Source of the DNA: G963662905 sp965230045
GTDB taxonomy: Bacteria > Bacteroidota > Bacteroidia > Bacteroidales > WRLA01
Direction of reading: 5' to 3'
Assembly: GCA_965230045.1 (NCBI GenBank)
Contig: OZ245940.1
Span: 1,798,001-1,862,000 of the forward strand
Length of the DNA stretch: 64,000 nucleotides
The first letter of the stretch is position 1, and every line of letters starts with the position of its first letter. The notes beneath the pieces were generated by a model. That model searched no databases. It was not told the origin of the DNA and saw nothing but the letters and a program-made list of their open reading frames with translations. This document shows positions 1 to 9,348 of this stretch, in pieces. A program made the translations under genes and the position numbers.

Positions 1-707
1 AGTATAATATCCCCAAAGTCCCCAATCTGCCAAAATATGACAGAAATCCGCGGCACTTTGGGTTTTATCTTGGATTTAATCAAATGATGTTCACGATAAA
101 TCCCATTGAAGGATTTCAGTATATCACCTATTCCGGTGAACAAATCCCCGATTTGATTGCTGACAGCGCCCGTGTAAATGCAATTACGCCACAGGCCGGC
201 CTTGGATTTACCATTGGAATGGTTTCTAACCTACGTTTGGGCGAATATTTCGATCTGCGTTTTGTGCCGGGCTTGCAATTTGCTTCCCGCGATATCAATT
301 ATTCCATAATGCAGTTCCGAAAAACCGATACAAGCTATTATGATATAGTCAAGCAAGTGCCAACAACTTATGTCGATTTCCCGCTTAGGATTAAGTATAA
401 AGGAAAGCGCATGCATAATCTTCGCCCGTATATCTTTTCGGGGATGACGCTTAAAATTGACCTGGCTTCCAGTGCCCAAAAAAAGGAAGAAGCCCGTAAC
501 GACCTGAAAGTTAAAATGAACCGAATAGATTATGGCTTTGAGTTTGGTGCCGGATTTGATGTTTATACTGTCTGGTTTAAATTTGCTTTCCAGATTCAGA
601 TGACCTATGGGTTTAAAAATATTCTCTATCCGGAAGATAATCTCTATTCTGCTAGTATTGAGTCTGTTCACTCCAAAATATTTCAAATATCCTTTACGTT
701 CGAATAA
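1..707 (+). CDS. porT: PorT-family outer-membrane beta-barrel protein (5' end outside window)
   Basis: The reading frame is open from position 3 to a TAA at 705-707, so the gene begins upstream; the first ATG inside the window (84) is internal. The visible part starts with a motif of the type NLPKYD...HFGFYLGFNQM, typical of the start of the mature PorT/SprT-like barrel. Alternating hydrophobic strands follow to a C-terminal aromatic (ISFTFE), as in outer-membrane barrels. PorT belongs to the type IX secretion/gliding machinery of Bacteroidota, which fits the T9SS cargo genes in this window. Family call is from motif recognition; another PorT-superfamily barrel is possible. Confidence 0.8.
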   Translation, partial: YNIPKVPNLPKYDRNPRHFGFYLGFNQMMFTINPIEGFQYITYSGEQIPDLIADSARVNAITPQAGLGFTIGMVSNLRLGEYFDLRFVPGLQFASRDINYSIMQFRKTDTSYYDIVKQVPTTYVDFPLRIKYKGKRMHNLRPYIFSGMTLKIDLASSAQKKEEARNDLKVKMNRIDYGFEFGAGFDVYTVWFKFAFQIQMTYGFKNILYPEDNLYSASIESVHSKIFQISFTFE

Positions 708-743
708 TTTGTATTTTAGCCGTCTTGTTTAAAAACTTTTGCG

Positions 744-1439
744 ATGGGAGAAAAGAACCAGCTCTTCAAGAAACTAATTGATAAGGCTTCACTTAAGATT
801 AATGTGTACCGTAAAACCAATCAGGTTTTTAAAGAATTCAAATCAATAATCCGCGAAACGGTTGATGAGTTCAATAAATATCAACATGCGAATTCGGAGG
901 AAACTCCGGTAATTGTACAGTATAAAGACCGGGGCGAATTTGAAATTGAACTAAAATTTGGTGGCGATGTGCTCATTTTTATGATGCATACCAATGTGTT
1001 CGAATTCAGCCGTTTCCATCAGGTGATGAAGACCCCTTATGTGAAAGAAGATCCGGCACGTTCGTTTTGCGGCATTATCAATATTTATAATTTTCTTTCC
1101 GATTCCTTTAAATACCACCGCATGAATGATATTGGATATCTCATCGGAAGGGTGTTCATCAATAAAGATGAGCATTATTTTGTGGAAGGGAAAAAAGAAA
1201 TTGGCTTGCTTTACAGTAATTTCAATACTTCCATCATGAACCGTGAAGCAGCCAAACAGATTGTAGAGTCGGCTATTGAATATACCATAAATTTTGATCT
1301 GCTCACTCCGCCTTACGATCAGGTGAAAGAAGTTTCACTGCATGAATTCCAGACTACGCTCGACAATATGAAGCTGCGCACAGGCAAACGCCTTGGGTTT
1401 AAATTCCAGGCTGATGGTGATGAGATAATTAAAGATTAA
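744..1439 (+). CDS. conserved protein of unknown function, 231 aa
   Basis: The gene starts 36 nt after the PorT-like gene on the same strand and probably shares its transcript. The protein has no signal peptide or membrane segment. It is a soluble alpha/beta protein with a charged N-terminal helix (residues about 1-45) and a central strand-rich region containing GGDVLIFMMHTNVFEF. The C-terminus is basic (KLRTGKRLGFKF). I recognise no catalytic motif and give no function. Its link to PorT is only positional. Confidence 0.75.
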   Translation: MGEKNQLFKKLIDKASLKINVYRKTNQVFKEFKSIIRETVDEFNKYQHANSEETPVIVQYKDRGEFEIELKFGGDVLIFMMHTNVFEFSRFHQVMKTPYVKEDPARSFCGIINIYNFLSDSFKYHRMNDIGYLIGRVFINKDEHYFVEGKKEIGLLYSNFNTSIMNREAAKQIVESAIEYTINFDLLTPPYDQVKEVSLHEFQTTLDNMKLRTGKRLGFKFQADGDEIIKD

Positions 1440-1457
1440 AAAAGTCAGCTTTTTCTC

Positions 1458-1490
1458 AAGAGGATTTGGTATCTTTATCCAAACCTCTTT
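1458..1490 (+). terminator. hairpin between the unknown gene and the phosphatase gene
   Basis: AAGAGG-A-TTTGG pairs with CCAAA-CCTCTT around an 8-9 nt loop, giving about 11 bp with one bulged A. It lies after the stop of the preceding gene and ends directly before the likely ATG (1493) of the phosphatase. The T-run after it is short, so this is either a weak terminator or a structure in the mRNA leader. Confidence 0.35.
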
Positions 1491-1492
1491 CT

Positions 1493-2194
1493 ATGCAATC
1501 CAATTCATCGCGCCGTTGGGTGGTTGGGGATATTCACGGCTGCTTAAAAACATTCAAGGCTTTAGTCCAAAAAATAGGCTTGCAAAAGCAGGACAAGCTT
1601 TATCTGCTTGGCGATTATATCGACCGGGGGAAAGATGGAGCCAGCGTAATTGATTTTGTCATTGAATTACGAAATCATGGCTATCAGCTTTTCCCATTGC
1701 GTGGAAATCATGAAGATGATTTGGTGCAAGCGAGTCAAACATACAACGATAAGGATTTGAAAGCCCTGGTAGCGCGCATCAATAAAAGTGCCTGCCTGCT
1801 GGATGATGAAGGGAAATTAATTTCTAAATATCTTGATTTCTGTCGAAATTTGCCTTTGTATTTTGATTTGGGCGGTTTTTTTCTGGTACATGCCGGTTTG
1901 AATTTTGATTTGGATGATCCCTTGCAGGATAAAAAGGCTATGTTGGTACTCAGGCGATGGACATCGAAAGCTGATATTTCCAAAATTGGAGGAAAAAGGA
2001 TTGTGTTTGGCCATGAACCCACACCGATAGACCAGATTCTTGCAGCCATAGAAACAAATGCAGATGCGATTCCATTGGATAATGGCTGCTTTTACACAAA
2101 ACCACATAAAATTTATGATGTAAACCAGTTGGGGCATTTGTGCTGCCTTGATCTGGATCGAATGGAATTGATTCTTCAGAAGAATGTTGAATAA
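1493..2194 (+). CDS. PPP-family metallophosphatase (serine/threonine phosphatase-like)
   Basis: This is a 233-residue calcineurin-like phosphoesterase. The metal-binding motifs are in canonical order: GDIHG (residues 12-16), GDYIDRG (40-46), RGNHE (70-74), then VHAG near 140 and FGHEP near 180. This layout is that of bacterial PPP phosphatases (PrpA/PrpE/ApaH-like), acting on phosphoproteins or small phosphate esters; the substrate cannot be read from sequence. An upstream TTG at 1466 is in frame but lies inside a hairpin, so ATG 1493 is preferred. No signal peptide, so cytoplasmic. Confidence 0.88.
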   Translation: MQSNSSRRWVVGDIHGCLKTFKALVQKIGLQKQDKLYLLGDYIDRGKDGASVIDFVIELRNHGYQLFPLRGNHEDDLVQASQTYNDKDLKALVARINKSACLLDDEGKLISKYLDFCRNLPLYFDLGGFFLVHAGLNFDLDDPLQDKKAMLVLRRWTSKADISKIGGKRIVFGHEPTPIDQILAAIETNADAIPLDNGCFYTKPHKIYDVNQLGHLCCLDLDRMELILQKNVE

Positions 2195-2241
2195 TAGAAC
2201 AACAGATTCATTTTAAAATTGTTAATTTTGAAAATAAAAAT

Positions 2242-2478
2242 ATGGAAGCAGTCTATAAAATAAATGCGAATCAAATCAATGATGATTTTCTGCAGTCTCT
2301 GAAAAAATTATTCCGTGGAAAAGAAATTATTATTCGGGTTTCGAGTGCTCAGGATGAAACAGAATATCTTAGCTCATATAAATCTAATAAGCAGCACATT
2401 CTTGATAACATGGCTAAAGAACCTGCTATTCGTTTTAAAGGTGATGAGTTCGATAAATATGTTGCTGAAAATGATTAA
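2242..2478 (+). CDS. putative antitoxin of a YefM/YoeB-type pair, 78 aa
   Basis: A small acidic protein lying 5 nt upstream of a YoeB-like toxin frame (ATG 2484), the usual antitoxin-first order. Its N-terminal half resembles a short beta-alpha-beta DNA-binding fold; the C-terminal half is charged and probably disordered until it binds toxin. The Phd/YefM assignment rests mainly on position and size. The partner toxin is interrupted by an insertion, so this antitoxin may be free of its usual target. It may also repress its own promoter, as such antitoxins do. Confidence 0.6.
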   Translation: MEAVYKINANQINDDFLQSLKKLFRGKEIIIRVSSAQDETEYLSSYKSNKQHILDNMAKEPAIRFKGDEFDKYVAEND

Positions 2479-2483
2479 ACGCT

Positions 2484-2965
2484 ATGCGTGACCTTGTTTT
2501 TAACCTGCTCTATTCATAAAATGCAAACAAAATATTATAATCAGCCAAAAATTAGGTTTTTACTAATTTTATATCCTAAAATTGAATTTGTTTGCATTTT
2601 ACTAGTGCATTAACTTCAGGCCATCTGCTTCGTTGCTAAAGCTTTGAAATAGGCGACTATATCTTCAGCTTTAGACGCCTCACATCTGACCTGAATTTAA
2701 AGCATGAATAAAGCAGGTTAAAGGAAACTCCTTCAATGATTTTAACGAATGGGCACAAATGGATAAAAAGATCTATCGTAAAATTGTTGATTTAATTCAG
2801 GAGTGCAGACGAGATCCATTTAAAGGCTCAGGAAAACCCGAAGCATTAAAGCATAGTTTTCGAGGGTGCTGGTCGCGAAGAATTGACCAGGAACATAGAT
2901 TAGTTTATATGGTTCGCGAAAACTGTGTTGAAATTATTTCGTGTAAATACCATTATCCGAAATAA
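2484..2965 (+). pseudogene. YoeB/Txe-family mRNA interferase gene split by a MITE-like insertion
   Basis: The 5' fragment (ATG 2484) encodes MRDLVF and then runs into a stop inside the inserted element. The 3' fragment resumes as GNSFNDFNEW and continues to TAA at 2963-2965. Removing 2504-2721 joins codon AA|A and restores one frame: MRDLVFKGNSFNDFNEW..., about 87 residues, the normal YoeB length. The catalytic C-terminal part is intact: GKPEALKH (E46-like), WSRRI (R65-like) and a terminal KYHY (H83/Y84-like). A truncated product from ATG 2759 would lack the first strand and helix and is probably inactive. YoeB toxins cleave mRNA on the ribosome. Confidence 0.82.
2504..2717. mobile_element. 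MITE-like 214-bp element with TIRs and TTAA target duplication
   Basis: Terminal inverted repeats CCTGCTCTATTCAT (2504-2517) and ATGAATAAAGCAGG (2704-2717) match at 13 of 14 positions. TTAA flanks both ends (2500-2503 and 2718-2721) as a target-site duplication. The interior consists of two hairpins. The first pairs 2518-2531 with 2587-2600 (14 bp perfect) and has a nested stem 2548-2555/2563-2570. The second pairs 2610-2620 with 2690-2700 and has a nested perfect stem 2636-2643/2667-2674. There is no coding capacity, so it would need a transposase supplied in trans. Confidence 0.8.
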
Positions 2966-2971
2966 AATCAA

Positions 2972-3002
2972 AAAGCACGCTAATCATCGATCAGCGGGCT
3001 TT
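2972..3002. terminator. hairpin between convergent toxin remnant and valS
   Basis: AAAGCACGCT pairs with AGCGGGCTTT with one mismatch around an 11-nt loop. It sits in the 60-nt gap between the toxin stop (2965) and the valS stop (3026). A-rich sequence to the left and T-rich sequence to the right would suit both directions. Confidence 0.5.
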
Positions 3003-3025
3003 CATTATTTTGGGTTTAATCAGAT

Positions 3026-5656
3026 CTACTTCAATGAAGCAATCTGTTCCTCCAAAATCCGGATACGTTCCATAGCATCGCTTTGTTTTTTGCGTTCCAT
3101 AGCCACAACTTTTTCCGGTGCATTATTCACAAAACGCTCGTTATTGAGCTTTTTCTCCACCGTCTTGATGAAGCCTTTTGTGTAATTTAGTTCTTCCGTT
3201 AGTTTCTTGATTTCTGCTTCTACATCAACTTTATCGCCCAGCGGAACAAAAAATTCCGTAGCGCCTACAACAAAACTTCCTGCAGTAGCCGGTTTTTCGG
3301 TGATGTATTCCAGTGTGCTGATGTTGCAAAGCTTAACGATCATATCATCGAAAGAAGTATCCGCTTGCTCGTCCTGGTTTTTGCGTACCAATAATTCAAT
3401 GCTTTCTTTATTGGCGATATTTTTTTGCGCCCGGATATTGCGAATACCGATAATCACCTCGCGTGCGAATTCAAATTTCTTAAGCAATCCGCCATCAGGT
3501 TTGGTAATTTCCGGCATGGCCGTAGTCATAATGCTTGCGCCTTTTCGGTCTTGCAGGATTTGCCAGATTTCTTCGGTAATAAACGGCATAAACGGATGTA
3601 AAACGCGCATCAGCTTATCGAAGAAATTTATAGTGTGTTCCAGGGTTTGTGGATCAATCGCCTCGCCATAAGGCGGTTTTACCATTTCAAGATACCATGA
3701 ACAGAATTCGTCCCACACCAATTTATAGGCGCTCATCAATGCATCGCTGATGCGGTACTTTTCAAGTTGCTCGTCAATTTCAGCAATAGCCTGGCTTAGC
3801 CTGTTTTCAAACCAGGCAACGGCAGCTTTGGCATATTGTGGCATCTCGGCATCTTTATTTACATTCCATCCTTTTACCAAACGGAGTGCATTCCAGATTT
3901 TGTTGCTGAAATTACGCCCCTGTTCGCAAAGGCTTTCGTCGAATGGCAGGTCATTCCCGGCAGGGGAGGTGAGCAGCATGCCTACACGTACGCCGTCTGC
4001 ACCAAATTGCTCAATCAGCTTAATCGGATCAGGGCTGTTGCCCAGTGATTTCGACATCTTGCGTCCGAGCTTATCGCGGACAATTCCGGTGAGATAGACG
4101 TTTTTGAATGGGATTTCATTGCGGTATTCCTGTCCGGCCATAATCATCCGGGCTACCCAGAAGAAAAGGATTTCTGGTGCCGTAACCAGGTCATTGGTCG
4201 GATAATAATATTTTATTTCCTCATTATCAGGATATCGGATGCCATCAAAAACAGAAATCGGCCACAACCAGGAAGAGAACCAGGTATCAAGCACATCTTC
4301 ATCTTGCTTGATGTCTTCGATTTTTAGTTCGGGCAGATCAAATTCTTTTTGCGCCTTTTCAAAAGCTTCCTCCACCGATTTGGCTACGACCATCTCATTG
4401 TTGGGCAGATAATAAACCGGGATGCGCTGTCCCCACCAAAGCTGACGGCTGATGCACCAGTCGCGTACATTTTCCATCCAGTGGCGGTAAATATTTTTGA
4501 ATTTCGGCGGATGGAACTGGATGGTGTCGTTCATGACCACATCAAGTGCAGGTTTGGCCATTTCTTCCATTTTCAAAAACCACTGCATCGAGAGCTTGGG
4601 TTCAATCACAGCATCCGTACGTTCCGAAAATCCAACCTTGTTCACATAATCTTCAATTTTGACCATGTGTCCTGCAGCTTCCAGGTCTTCGCTGATTTCC
4701 TTGCGCACATCAAAACGGTCTTTGCCGATATAAAGTTGGGCAGCCTCGCTCATAGTGCCATTGTCATTAAAAATGTCAATGCTGTCGAGCTTATGTTTAA
4801 AACCGATTTCGTAATCGTTGATGTCATGTGCCGGGGTAATTTTTAAACATCCCGTACCAAATTCACGGTCAACATATTCATCGAGGATGATGGGCACAGA
4901 ACGCTCTACCAGAGGGACAATTACGCGTTTGCCATGCAGTTGTGTATAGCGTTCGTCTTCGGGGTGGATGCAAACAGCCGTATCGCCAAGAATCGTTTCC
5001 GGACGTGTTGTGGCGATGGTAACCCATTCATCTTCCGTACCTTCAACTTTGTAGCGGAGATAATACAGTTTGGATTGGAGCTCTTTGTGGATTACTTCTT
5101 CATCGGAGAGGGCCGTGAGCGCAGAAGGGTCCCAGTTGACCATGCGTACGCCACGATAAATCAGCCCTTTATTGTAGAGGTCGATAAAAACATCAATTAC
5201 AGATTCGTAAAGTGCTTCGTCCATAGTGAAACGGGTGCGGTTCCAATCGCAGGACGCGCCCAGCTTTTTGAGCTGCTCCAGGATGATGCCGCCATGTTTT
5301 TCTTTCCATTCCCATGCATGTTCCAGAAATTGTTCACGGCTCAAAGTAGATTTATCAATGCCTTCCTGCTTGAGCTTATTTACAACTTTTGCCTCTGTGG
5401 CAATAGATGCGTGATCGGTGCCAGGAACCCAAAGCGCGTTAAAGCCCTTCATCCGGGCACGGCGTACAAGAATATCCTGAATTGTGTTGTTGAGCATATG
5501 CCCCATATGCAGTACGCCTGTAACGTTTGGCGGTGGAATCACGACTGTATAGGACGGGCGATCGTCGGGTTCCGATTTAAAATATCCTTTCTCCATCCAG
5601 TGGCTGTACCACTTATCTTCAATCTCAGCTGGATTGTACTTAGGGGCAATATCCAT
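3026..5656 (-). CDS. valS: valyl-tRNA synthetase
   Basis: An 876-residue class I aminoacyl-tRNA synthetase charging tRNA-Val. It starts MDIAPKYNPAEIEDKWY, typical of ValRS. The HIGH motif appears as HMGH (residues 50-53) after PPPNVTGVL, and KMSKS as GRKMSKSLGN near residue 530. An editing (CP1) domain lies between them and an anticodon-binding domain follows. The last 65 or so residues form the ValRS C-terminal coiled coil. Full length for the family. It is transcribed alone on the minus strand, away from the downstream-lying corA start by about 115 nt. Confidence 0.98.
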   Translation of the reverse strand: MDIAPKYNPAEIEDKWYSHWMEKGYFKSEPDDRPSYTVVIPPPNVTGVLHMGHMLNNTIQDILVRRARMKGFNALWVPGTDHASIATEAKVVNKLKQEGIDKSTLSREQFLEHAWEWKEKHGGIILEQLKKLGASCDWNRTRFTMDEALYESVIDVFIDLYNKGLIYRGVRMVNWDPSALTALSDEEVIHKELQSKLYYLRYKVEGTEDEWVTIATTRPETILGDTAVCIHPEDERYTQLHGKRVIVPLVERSVPIILDEYVDREFGTGCLKITPAHDINDYEIGFKHKLDSIDIFNDNGTMSEAAQLYIGKDRFDVRKEISEDLEAAGHMVKIEDYVNKVGFSERTDAVIEPKLSMQWFLKMEEMAKPALDVVMNDTIQFHPPKFKNIYRHWMENVRDWCISRQLWWGQRIPVYYLPNNEMVVAKSVEEAFEKAQKEFDLPELKIEDIKQDEDVLDTWFSSWLWPISVFDGIRYPDNEEIKYYYPTNDLVTAPEILFFWVARMIMAGQEYRNEIPFKNVYLTGIVRDKLGRKMSKSLGNSPDPIKLIEQFGADGVRVGMLLTSPAGNDLPFDESLCEQGRNFSNKIWNALRLVKGWNVNKDAEMPQYAKAAVAWFENRLSQAIAEIDEQLEKYRISDALMSAYKLVWDEFCSWYLEMVKPPYGEAIDPQTLEHTINFFDKLMRVLHPFMPFITEEIWQILQDRKGASIMTTAMPEITKPDGGLLKKFEFAREVIIGIRNIRAQKNIANKESIELLVRKNQDEQADTSFDDMIVKLCNISTLEYITEKPATAGSFVVGATEFFVPLGDKVDVEAEIKKLTEELNYTKGFIKTVEKKLNNERFVNNAPEKVVAMERKKQSDAMERIRILEEQIASLK

Positions 5657-5772
5657 AATTATAGTTTTAAAATCGCCTGCAAAAATAGGAACTTAAATGT
5701 AAAATGCCCCCGAAAAGAAAAGTGTTTTTGCCTGAAATGACCAGCTTTGGATATTTGTTTAAGCAGAATATG

Positions 5773-6828
5773 CTAAAACCATTTCTTTTTTCGGAAATAG
5801 ATCAGCATGATCAAGGCCATTGCAAGCATGATGATCCATACCAGCGGATAGCCCCAGCGCCAGCTTAGCTCAGGCATGTTTAAAAAGTTCATGCCATAAA
5901 TACCTGCTATAAAAGTCAGGGGGATAAAAATTGTGGCCACAATGGTCAGTGTTTTCATCACCTGGTTCATTCGGTGCCCTTGAATGGAGAAAAAAAGATT
6001 GGTTTTGCTTTCGAGTATCAGTTCCATTTGGTCGCATTCATCCAGTAAAGTAAGGCATAAGTCCTTCAGCTCAAAATAGTATTTGATGTGTTTTTCATGG
6101 ATAAAATTAAAATTTTCCCGTTCAATTTTCCCGATAAACTCCTTAATCGGAAGTATGGCTTTTTTAATATGGTGCAACTGCTTTTTGCGTTTCTCGATTG
6201 TACTGATGATTTCTGGTGATGGATCTGAGGATAAATCAAGATTGCTGATTTCGTTGATGTTTTTTTCGATTTGGGAGAGGGTGATAAAATAATTGTCAAG
6301 TATGGATTCGAGCAGCAGGTATAGTAGAAAATCGGTGCCACGCTCCCGCACAATGCCCGTGTTATTTCTCAGGCGATCGCGGATATGGTTAAAATAAGCC
6401 GCATTGCGCTCCTGAAATGATACCAGATAGTTTTTGCCAAGAATAAAACTTAATTGCTCTTGCTCAATAGACTCCCCATCGGTAGGGACAAAAGATTTTA
6501 TCGTGAAAAACCAATAATCTTCAAATTCTTGAAATTTAGGGCGTTGGTTTACGTCCAGAATATCCTGGATGACCAGATTGTGGACATGAAGTTTGTTACA
6601 GATGTTCTTAATGGTTCCTGTGTCGTGTATGCCTTTGATATGCAGCCAAAACCGGTTATGATCATTGTCGAAACCTTCAAAATCGGGCTCATTTAAAAGG
6701 CTGTTTTCAAAGCAGTCTTTCTCATTATATTGAAAAAGGTGAATATGCACCCGATCCATAATTTGTTTACCCGTAAAAATTGCGGTTGCAGGATTAGTTT
6801 TTTTGCGGTTGAGCCTCTTGTGTATCAT
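5773..6828 (-). CDS. corA: CorA-family Mg2+/Co2+ transporter
   Basis: A cation channel of the inner membrane, 351 residues from the chosen start. The family signature YGMNF lies near residue 311, between two C-terminal transmembrane helices; the protein ends in basic residues (RKKKWF). The long N-terminal part is the cytoplasmic alpha/beta and helical funnel. An upstream in-frame ATG at 6894 would give 22 extra residues and a longer overlap with the upstream gene. ATG 6828 gives the usual CorA opening (RKKTNPATAIFTGK). It still overlaps the end of the mscS-like gene by 35 nt, so the two are probably co-transcribed. Confidence 0.93.
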   Translation of the reverse strand: MIHKRLNRKKTNPATAIFTGKQIMDRVHIHLFQYNEKDCFENSLLNEPDFEGFDNDHNRFWLHIKGIHDTGTIKNICNKLHVHNLVIQDILDVNQRPKFQEFEDYWFFTIKSFVPTDGESIEQEQLSFILGKNYLVSFQERNAAYFNHIRDRLRNNTGIVRERGTDFLLYLLLESILDNYFITLSQIEKNINEISNLDLSSDPSPEIISTIEKRKKQLHHIKKAILPIKEFIGKIERENFNFIHEKHIKYYFELKDLCLTLLDECDQMELILESKTNLFFSIQGHRMNQVMKTLTIVATIFIPLTFIAGIYGMNFLNMPELSWRWGYPLVWIIMLAMALIMLIYFRKKKWF

Positions 6829-7669
6829 GTTTGATATCGTTTTTATAAACAATAGTCCGGTATGGGAAAGGAATTTCAATACCTTCTCTGTCAAAACGTT
6901 CCTTAACCGATTTTAACAGATCGCATTTGAGGACAAAAGCATCGTCATTATTGGCTGCCCATAGGTAAGCTTTCAAATCCACTGAAAAATCTGACAGGGC
7001 AATCACCCTGATAATTGCTCTTGAAGCATTGTCATTTTTCTCCTGATCGCTTCTTTTGTCAATTAATAATGGGTGTTTTTCGGCTTCATCGCGGATTATG
7101 GCCATGGCTTTGTTGATGTCTGAATCGTAGCTTATGGAAAAGATAATATGCTTTCGGATTTTTTCGTCCTGAATGTTGCTGTTGATAATGGTTTCATCGC
7201 TAATGGCGTTGTTGGGAATGATGATGCGGCGGTTTTCGTAATCCCTGATAATGGTGTGTCGCAGGGTGATTTCCTCAACCACACCTTTTTGGCCATCTTT
7301 GAATTCAATAATGTCGGAGATGCGGAAAGGCTTAAAGAAGAGAATGAAAATTCCGCTTATGATGTTCGAAAAGGCTTTTTGAGATGCAACACCGATGATG
7401 ATGGCGATAATCCCGGCGCCGGCAAAAAGTGCTGTGCCCACGGATTTCAAAAATGGGATTTTGATGAATATGAAAATAACCGCTGCCGTATAAATGAAAA
7501 AGCCAACTGAATTTTTTATGAATGAAAAATTGGTGGGGTCGGCTTTAAGTTTAACGGCATACTTTTTAATAAAAATGCCTAATATCTTCCGTAAAATAAA
7601 GGCAAGGAGCAGGGCGGAAGCAATGGTTATGCCTATGAGCAGAAAGTAGCGTAAAGTTATGTTATCCAT
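6794..7669 (-). CDS. MscS-family mechanosensitive channel
   Basis: A 291-residue small-conductance mechanosensitive channel that releases solutes on hypo-osmotic shock. Hydrophobic segments lie at about residues 6-30, 50-70 and 80-110. The pore-lining helix region is rich in Ala/Gly (GTALFAGAGIIAIIIGVASQKAFSN), followed by the beta domain (FRISDIIEFKDGQKGVVEEI) as in MscS/YnaI relatives. It has only about three membrane spans, the minimal MscS form. It lies upstream of corA with overlapping ends, suggesting a small ion-homeostasis operon. Confidence 0.92.
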   Translation of the reverse strand: MDNITLRYFLLIGITIASALLLAFILRKILGIFIKKYAVKLKADPTNFSFIKNSVGFFIYTAAVIFIFIKIPFLKSVGTALFAGAGIIAIIIGVASQKAFSNIISGIFILFFKPFRISDIIEFKDGQKGVVEEITLRHTIIRDYENRRIIIPNNAISDETIINSNIQDEKIRKHIIFSISYDSDINKAMAIIRDEAEKHPLLIDKRSDQEKNDNASRAIIRVIALSDFSVDLKAYLWAANNDDAFVLKCDLLKSVKERFDREGIEIPFPYRTIVYKNDIKHDTQEAQPQKN

Positions 7670-7795
7670 TTTGTTATGTCTTGTTTGTTTTGTGGAATGC
7701 TTAAAAATCAGTTTACAATAAACATCGAAGAAAACTGATTTGTAAGCCCCTCCAAAAATAGATATTTTTAAGAAAGGGAAACATGCCTTTTATTA

Positions 7796-9125
7796 TTAGA
7801 TCATAATTTTGTGTGTCGTTTTCCGGCCTGAACCATCAGTGACTTCCAGCAAGTATATTCCGGTTTTGCAATTGTTGGTCCGTATGGTTCCTTCTGAGAA
7901 AAAGTTTTTGCTGCCTGTGATCAATCGTCCGGTGCTATTGAATAATCTTGTAGTGAATTCCTTTTGATGCCAACTAATAATAATTTTTTTGCTGCCCGTG
8001 CTGTAAGTTACATGAACTTCCTGCATATGGTTTGGATTGTTTAAAATATCTGATGGGGCGCAAATGATGTTATTGATATAGGTCCAAATACTGTCACAAA
8101 ATACGACAGGAACATCTCCCTCTCCTGGCGCATCGCCCATGCGCACCATTACCAGGCCATTTGAAGGGGAGATATTGAGAAATTGCCCGTTTTTGCCCAG
8201 GGCTGCAAACATATCCCCGGGGGCATTGGGGCAAATGAATCCTTCGAAAGTATATTGAAATCCGGGCATCATAAAGCTTTCTTTTCCATTGAGCCACCAT
8301 AAGTATCCATATGATTTATTGTATGGCTGAGAAGTATTGACCATTTGCTGAAAATATTCCTGGTCATTCAGTATTTTATCGCCATCCCATTCTCCTTCTG
8401 CTTGCATTAAAATGCCAAAACGTGCCAGGCTTCGGGCTGTACTGATGAAAATCCGGTCGTAACCCAATGTGACATAGGCGCCGTCCATACCGCAGCGGTT
8501 CTTGAGTTTTTGTTGTGTAAATAAGTTGATGGGCATTCCGCTTGATTCTTCCAAAACCTTGATTAAAAGCGTATAAGGTGCATTGTGGTAGGCCCATCGG
8601 CTTCCGGCTTCCGCGAAGCAGTTTAGGCAGGTGTCCAGCGTACAATGATTGTTGTCAATTCCGTCATCCAGGCCTGTGGTCATGCTCAGCTGGTCTTTTA
8701 TAGTAATGAGATTTTCGTTGGAAGCACTGCAATTTGTCCATCCCTGACCCAAAAAGAATGAAGTGGGATCTTCCAGGTCCAGCATATTTTCTTGTAATGC
8801 CAGGCCCGTTAAAAAGGATGTAAGGCTTTTTCCGGCGGATGCCCAATACCATAAGCTGTCCTGCTGAAAGCTGCCAAAATATTTTTCCAGAACAATTTTT
8901 CCGTCTTTGAGCAGAAGGAAAGCCTTGGTGTTTTTTTTCTTCCAGAAATTGGAAAAGTGCAGGCATCTCTTCCGTGCACCAGTCAAGGCTTTCAGGATTT
9001 ATACTTTCCCAATCATCACTGTTTGCTGGCGGAAAATAGATTTGTTGTGCGATTACATATTTGCCAGGCAATACGAATACAATAAGTATCAGTAAGATAT
9101 TTTTGAATTTTGAATATGGTATCAT
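7796..9125 (-). pseudogene. secreted serine hydrolase (beta-lactamase/S12 family) with T9SS sorting domain, frameshifted
   Basis: The N-terminal frame starts at ATG 9125 with a signal peptide (hydrophobic core ILLILIVFVLPG, then VIAQQ). It reaches LFQFLEEK and then goes out of frame in a run of eight A (T 8931-8938 on plus). The rest, in another frame, reads NTKAFLLLKDGKIVLEKYFGSF and continues to 7796. One base fewer gives a normal 442-residue protein. It has the SxxK motif SAGK, a YHN (YxN) motif and a C-terminal T9SS type-A-like domain ending KTTHKIMI. The family includes class C beta-lactamases and 6-aminohexanoate-dimer hydrolases; the substrate is unknown. Possible causes are a true mutation, a homopolymer sequencing error, or slippage. 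Confidence 0.8.
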
Positions 9126-9348
9126 GGATTAAATATAAAGTTTTTATCTGACATTGTATTAGCTCTACTTGAATATTTTTCAGGTTTTTTTGTATAAACC
9201 TCAAGATAGAGCCCGTTTCTGATGTGCGTGTTGAATAATATTAAATACATGTAGGTTTCTGCATGTATAAATATTGTGTTGGTTGTTTGCTTTCTTATTG
9301 ACAAATTGTTAAATTGCACTTTTAACCAACCTATAAATAAAAAGGAGT

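Noticed and set aside
2500..2721. A coding insertion sequence in place of the MITE
   Set aside because: There is no open frame of useful length inside the element.
4934..5740. A 268-codon plus-strand frame opposite valS
   Set aside because: It is antisense to a certain gene and has no family features.
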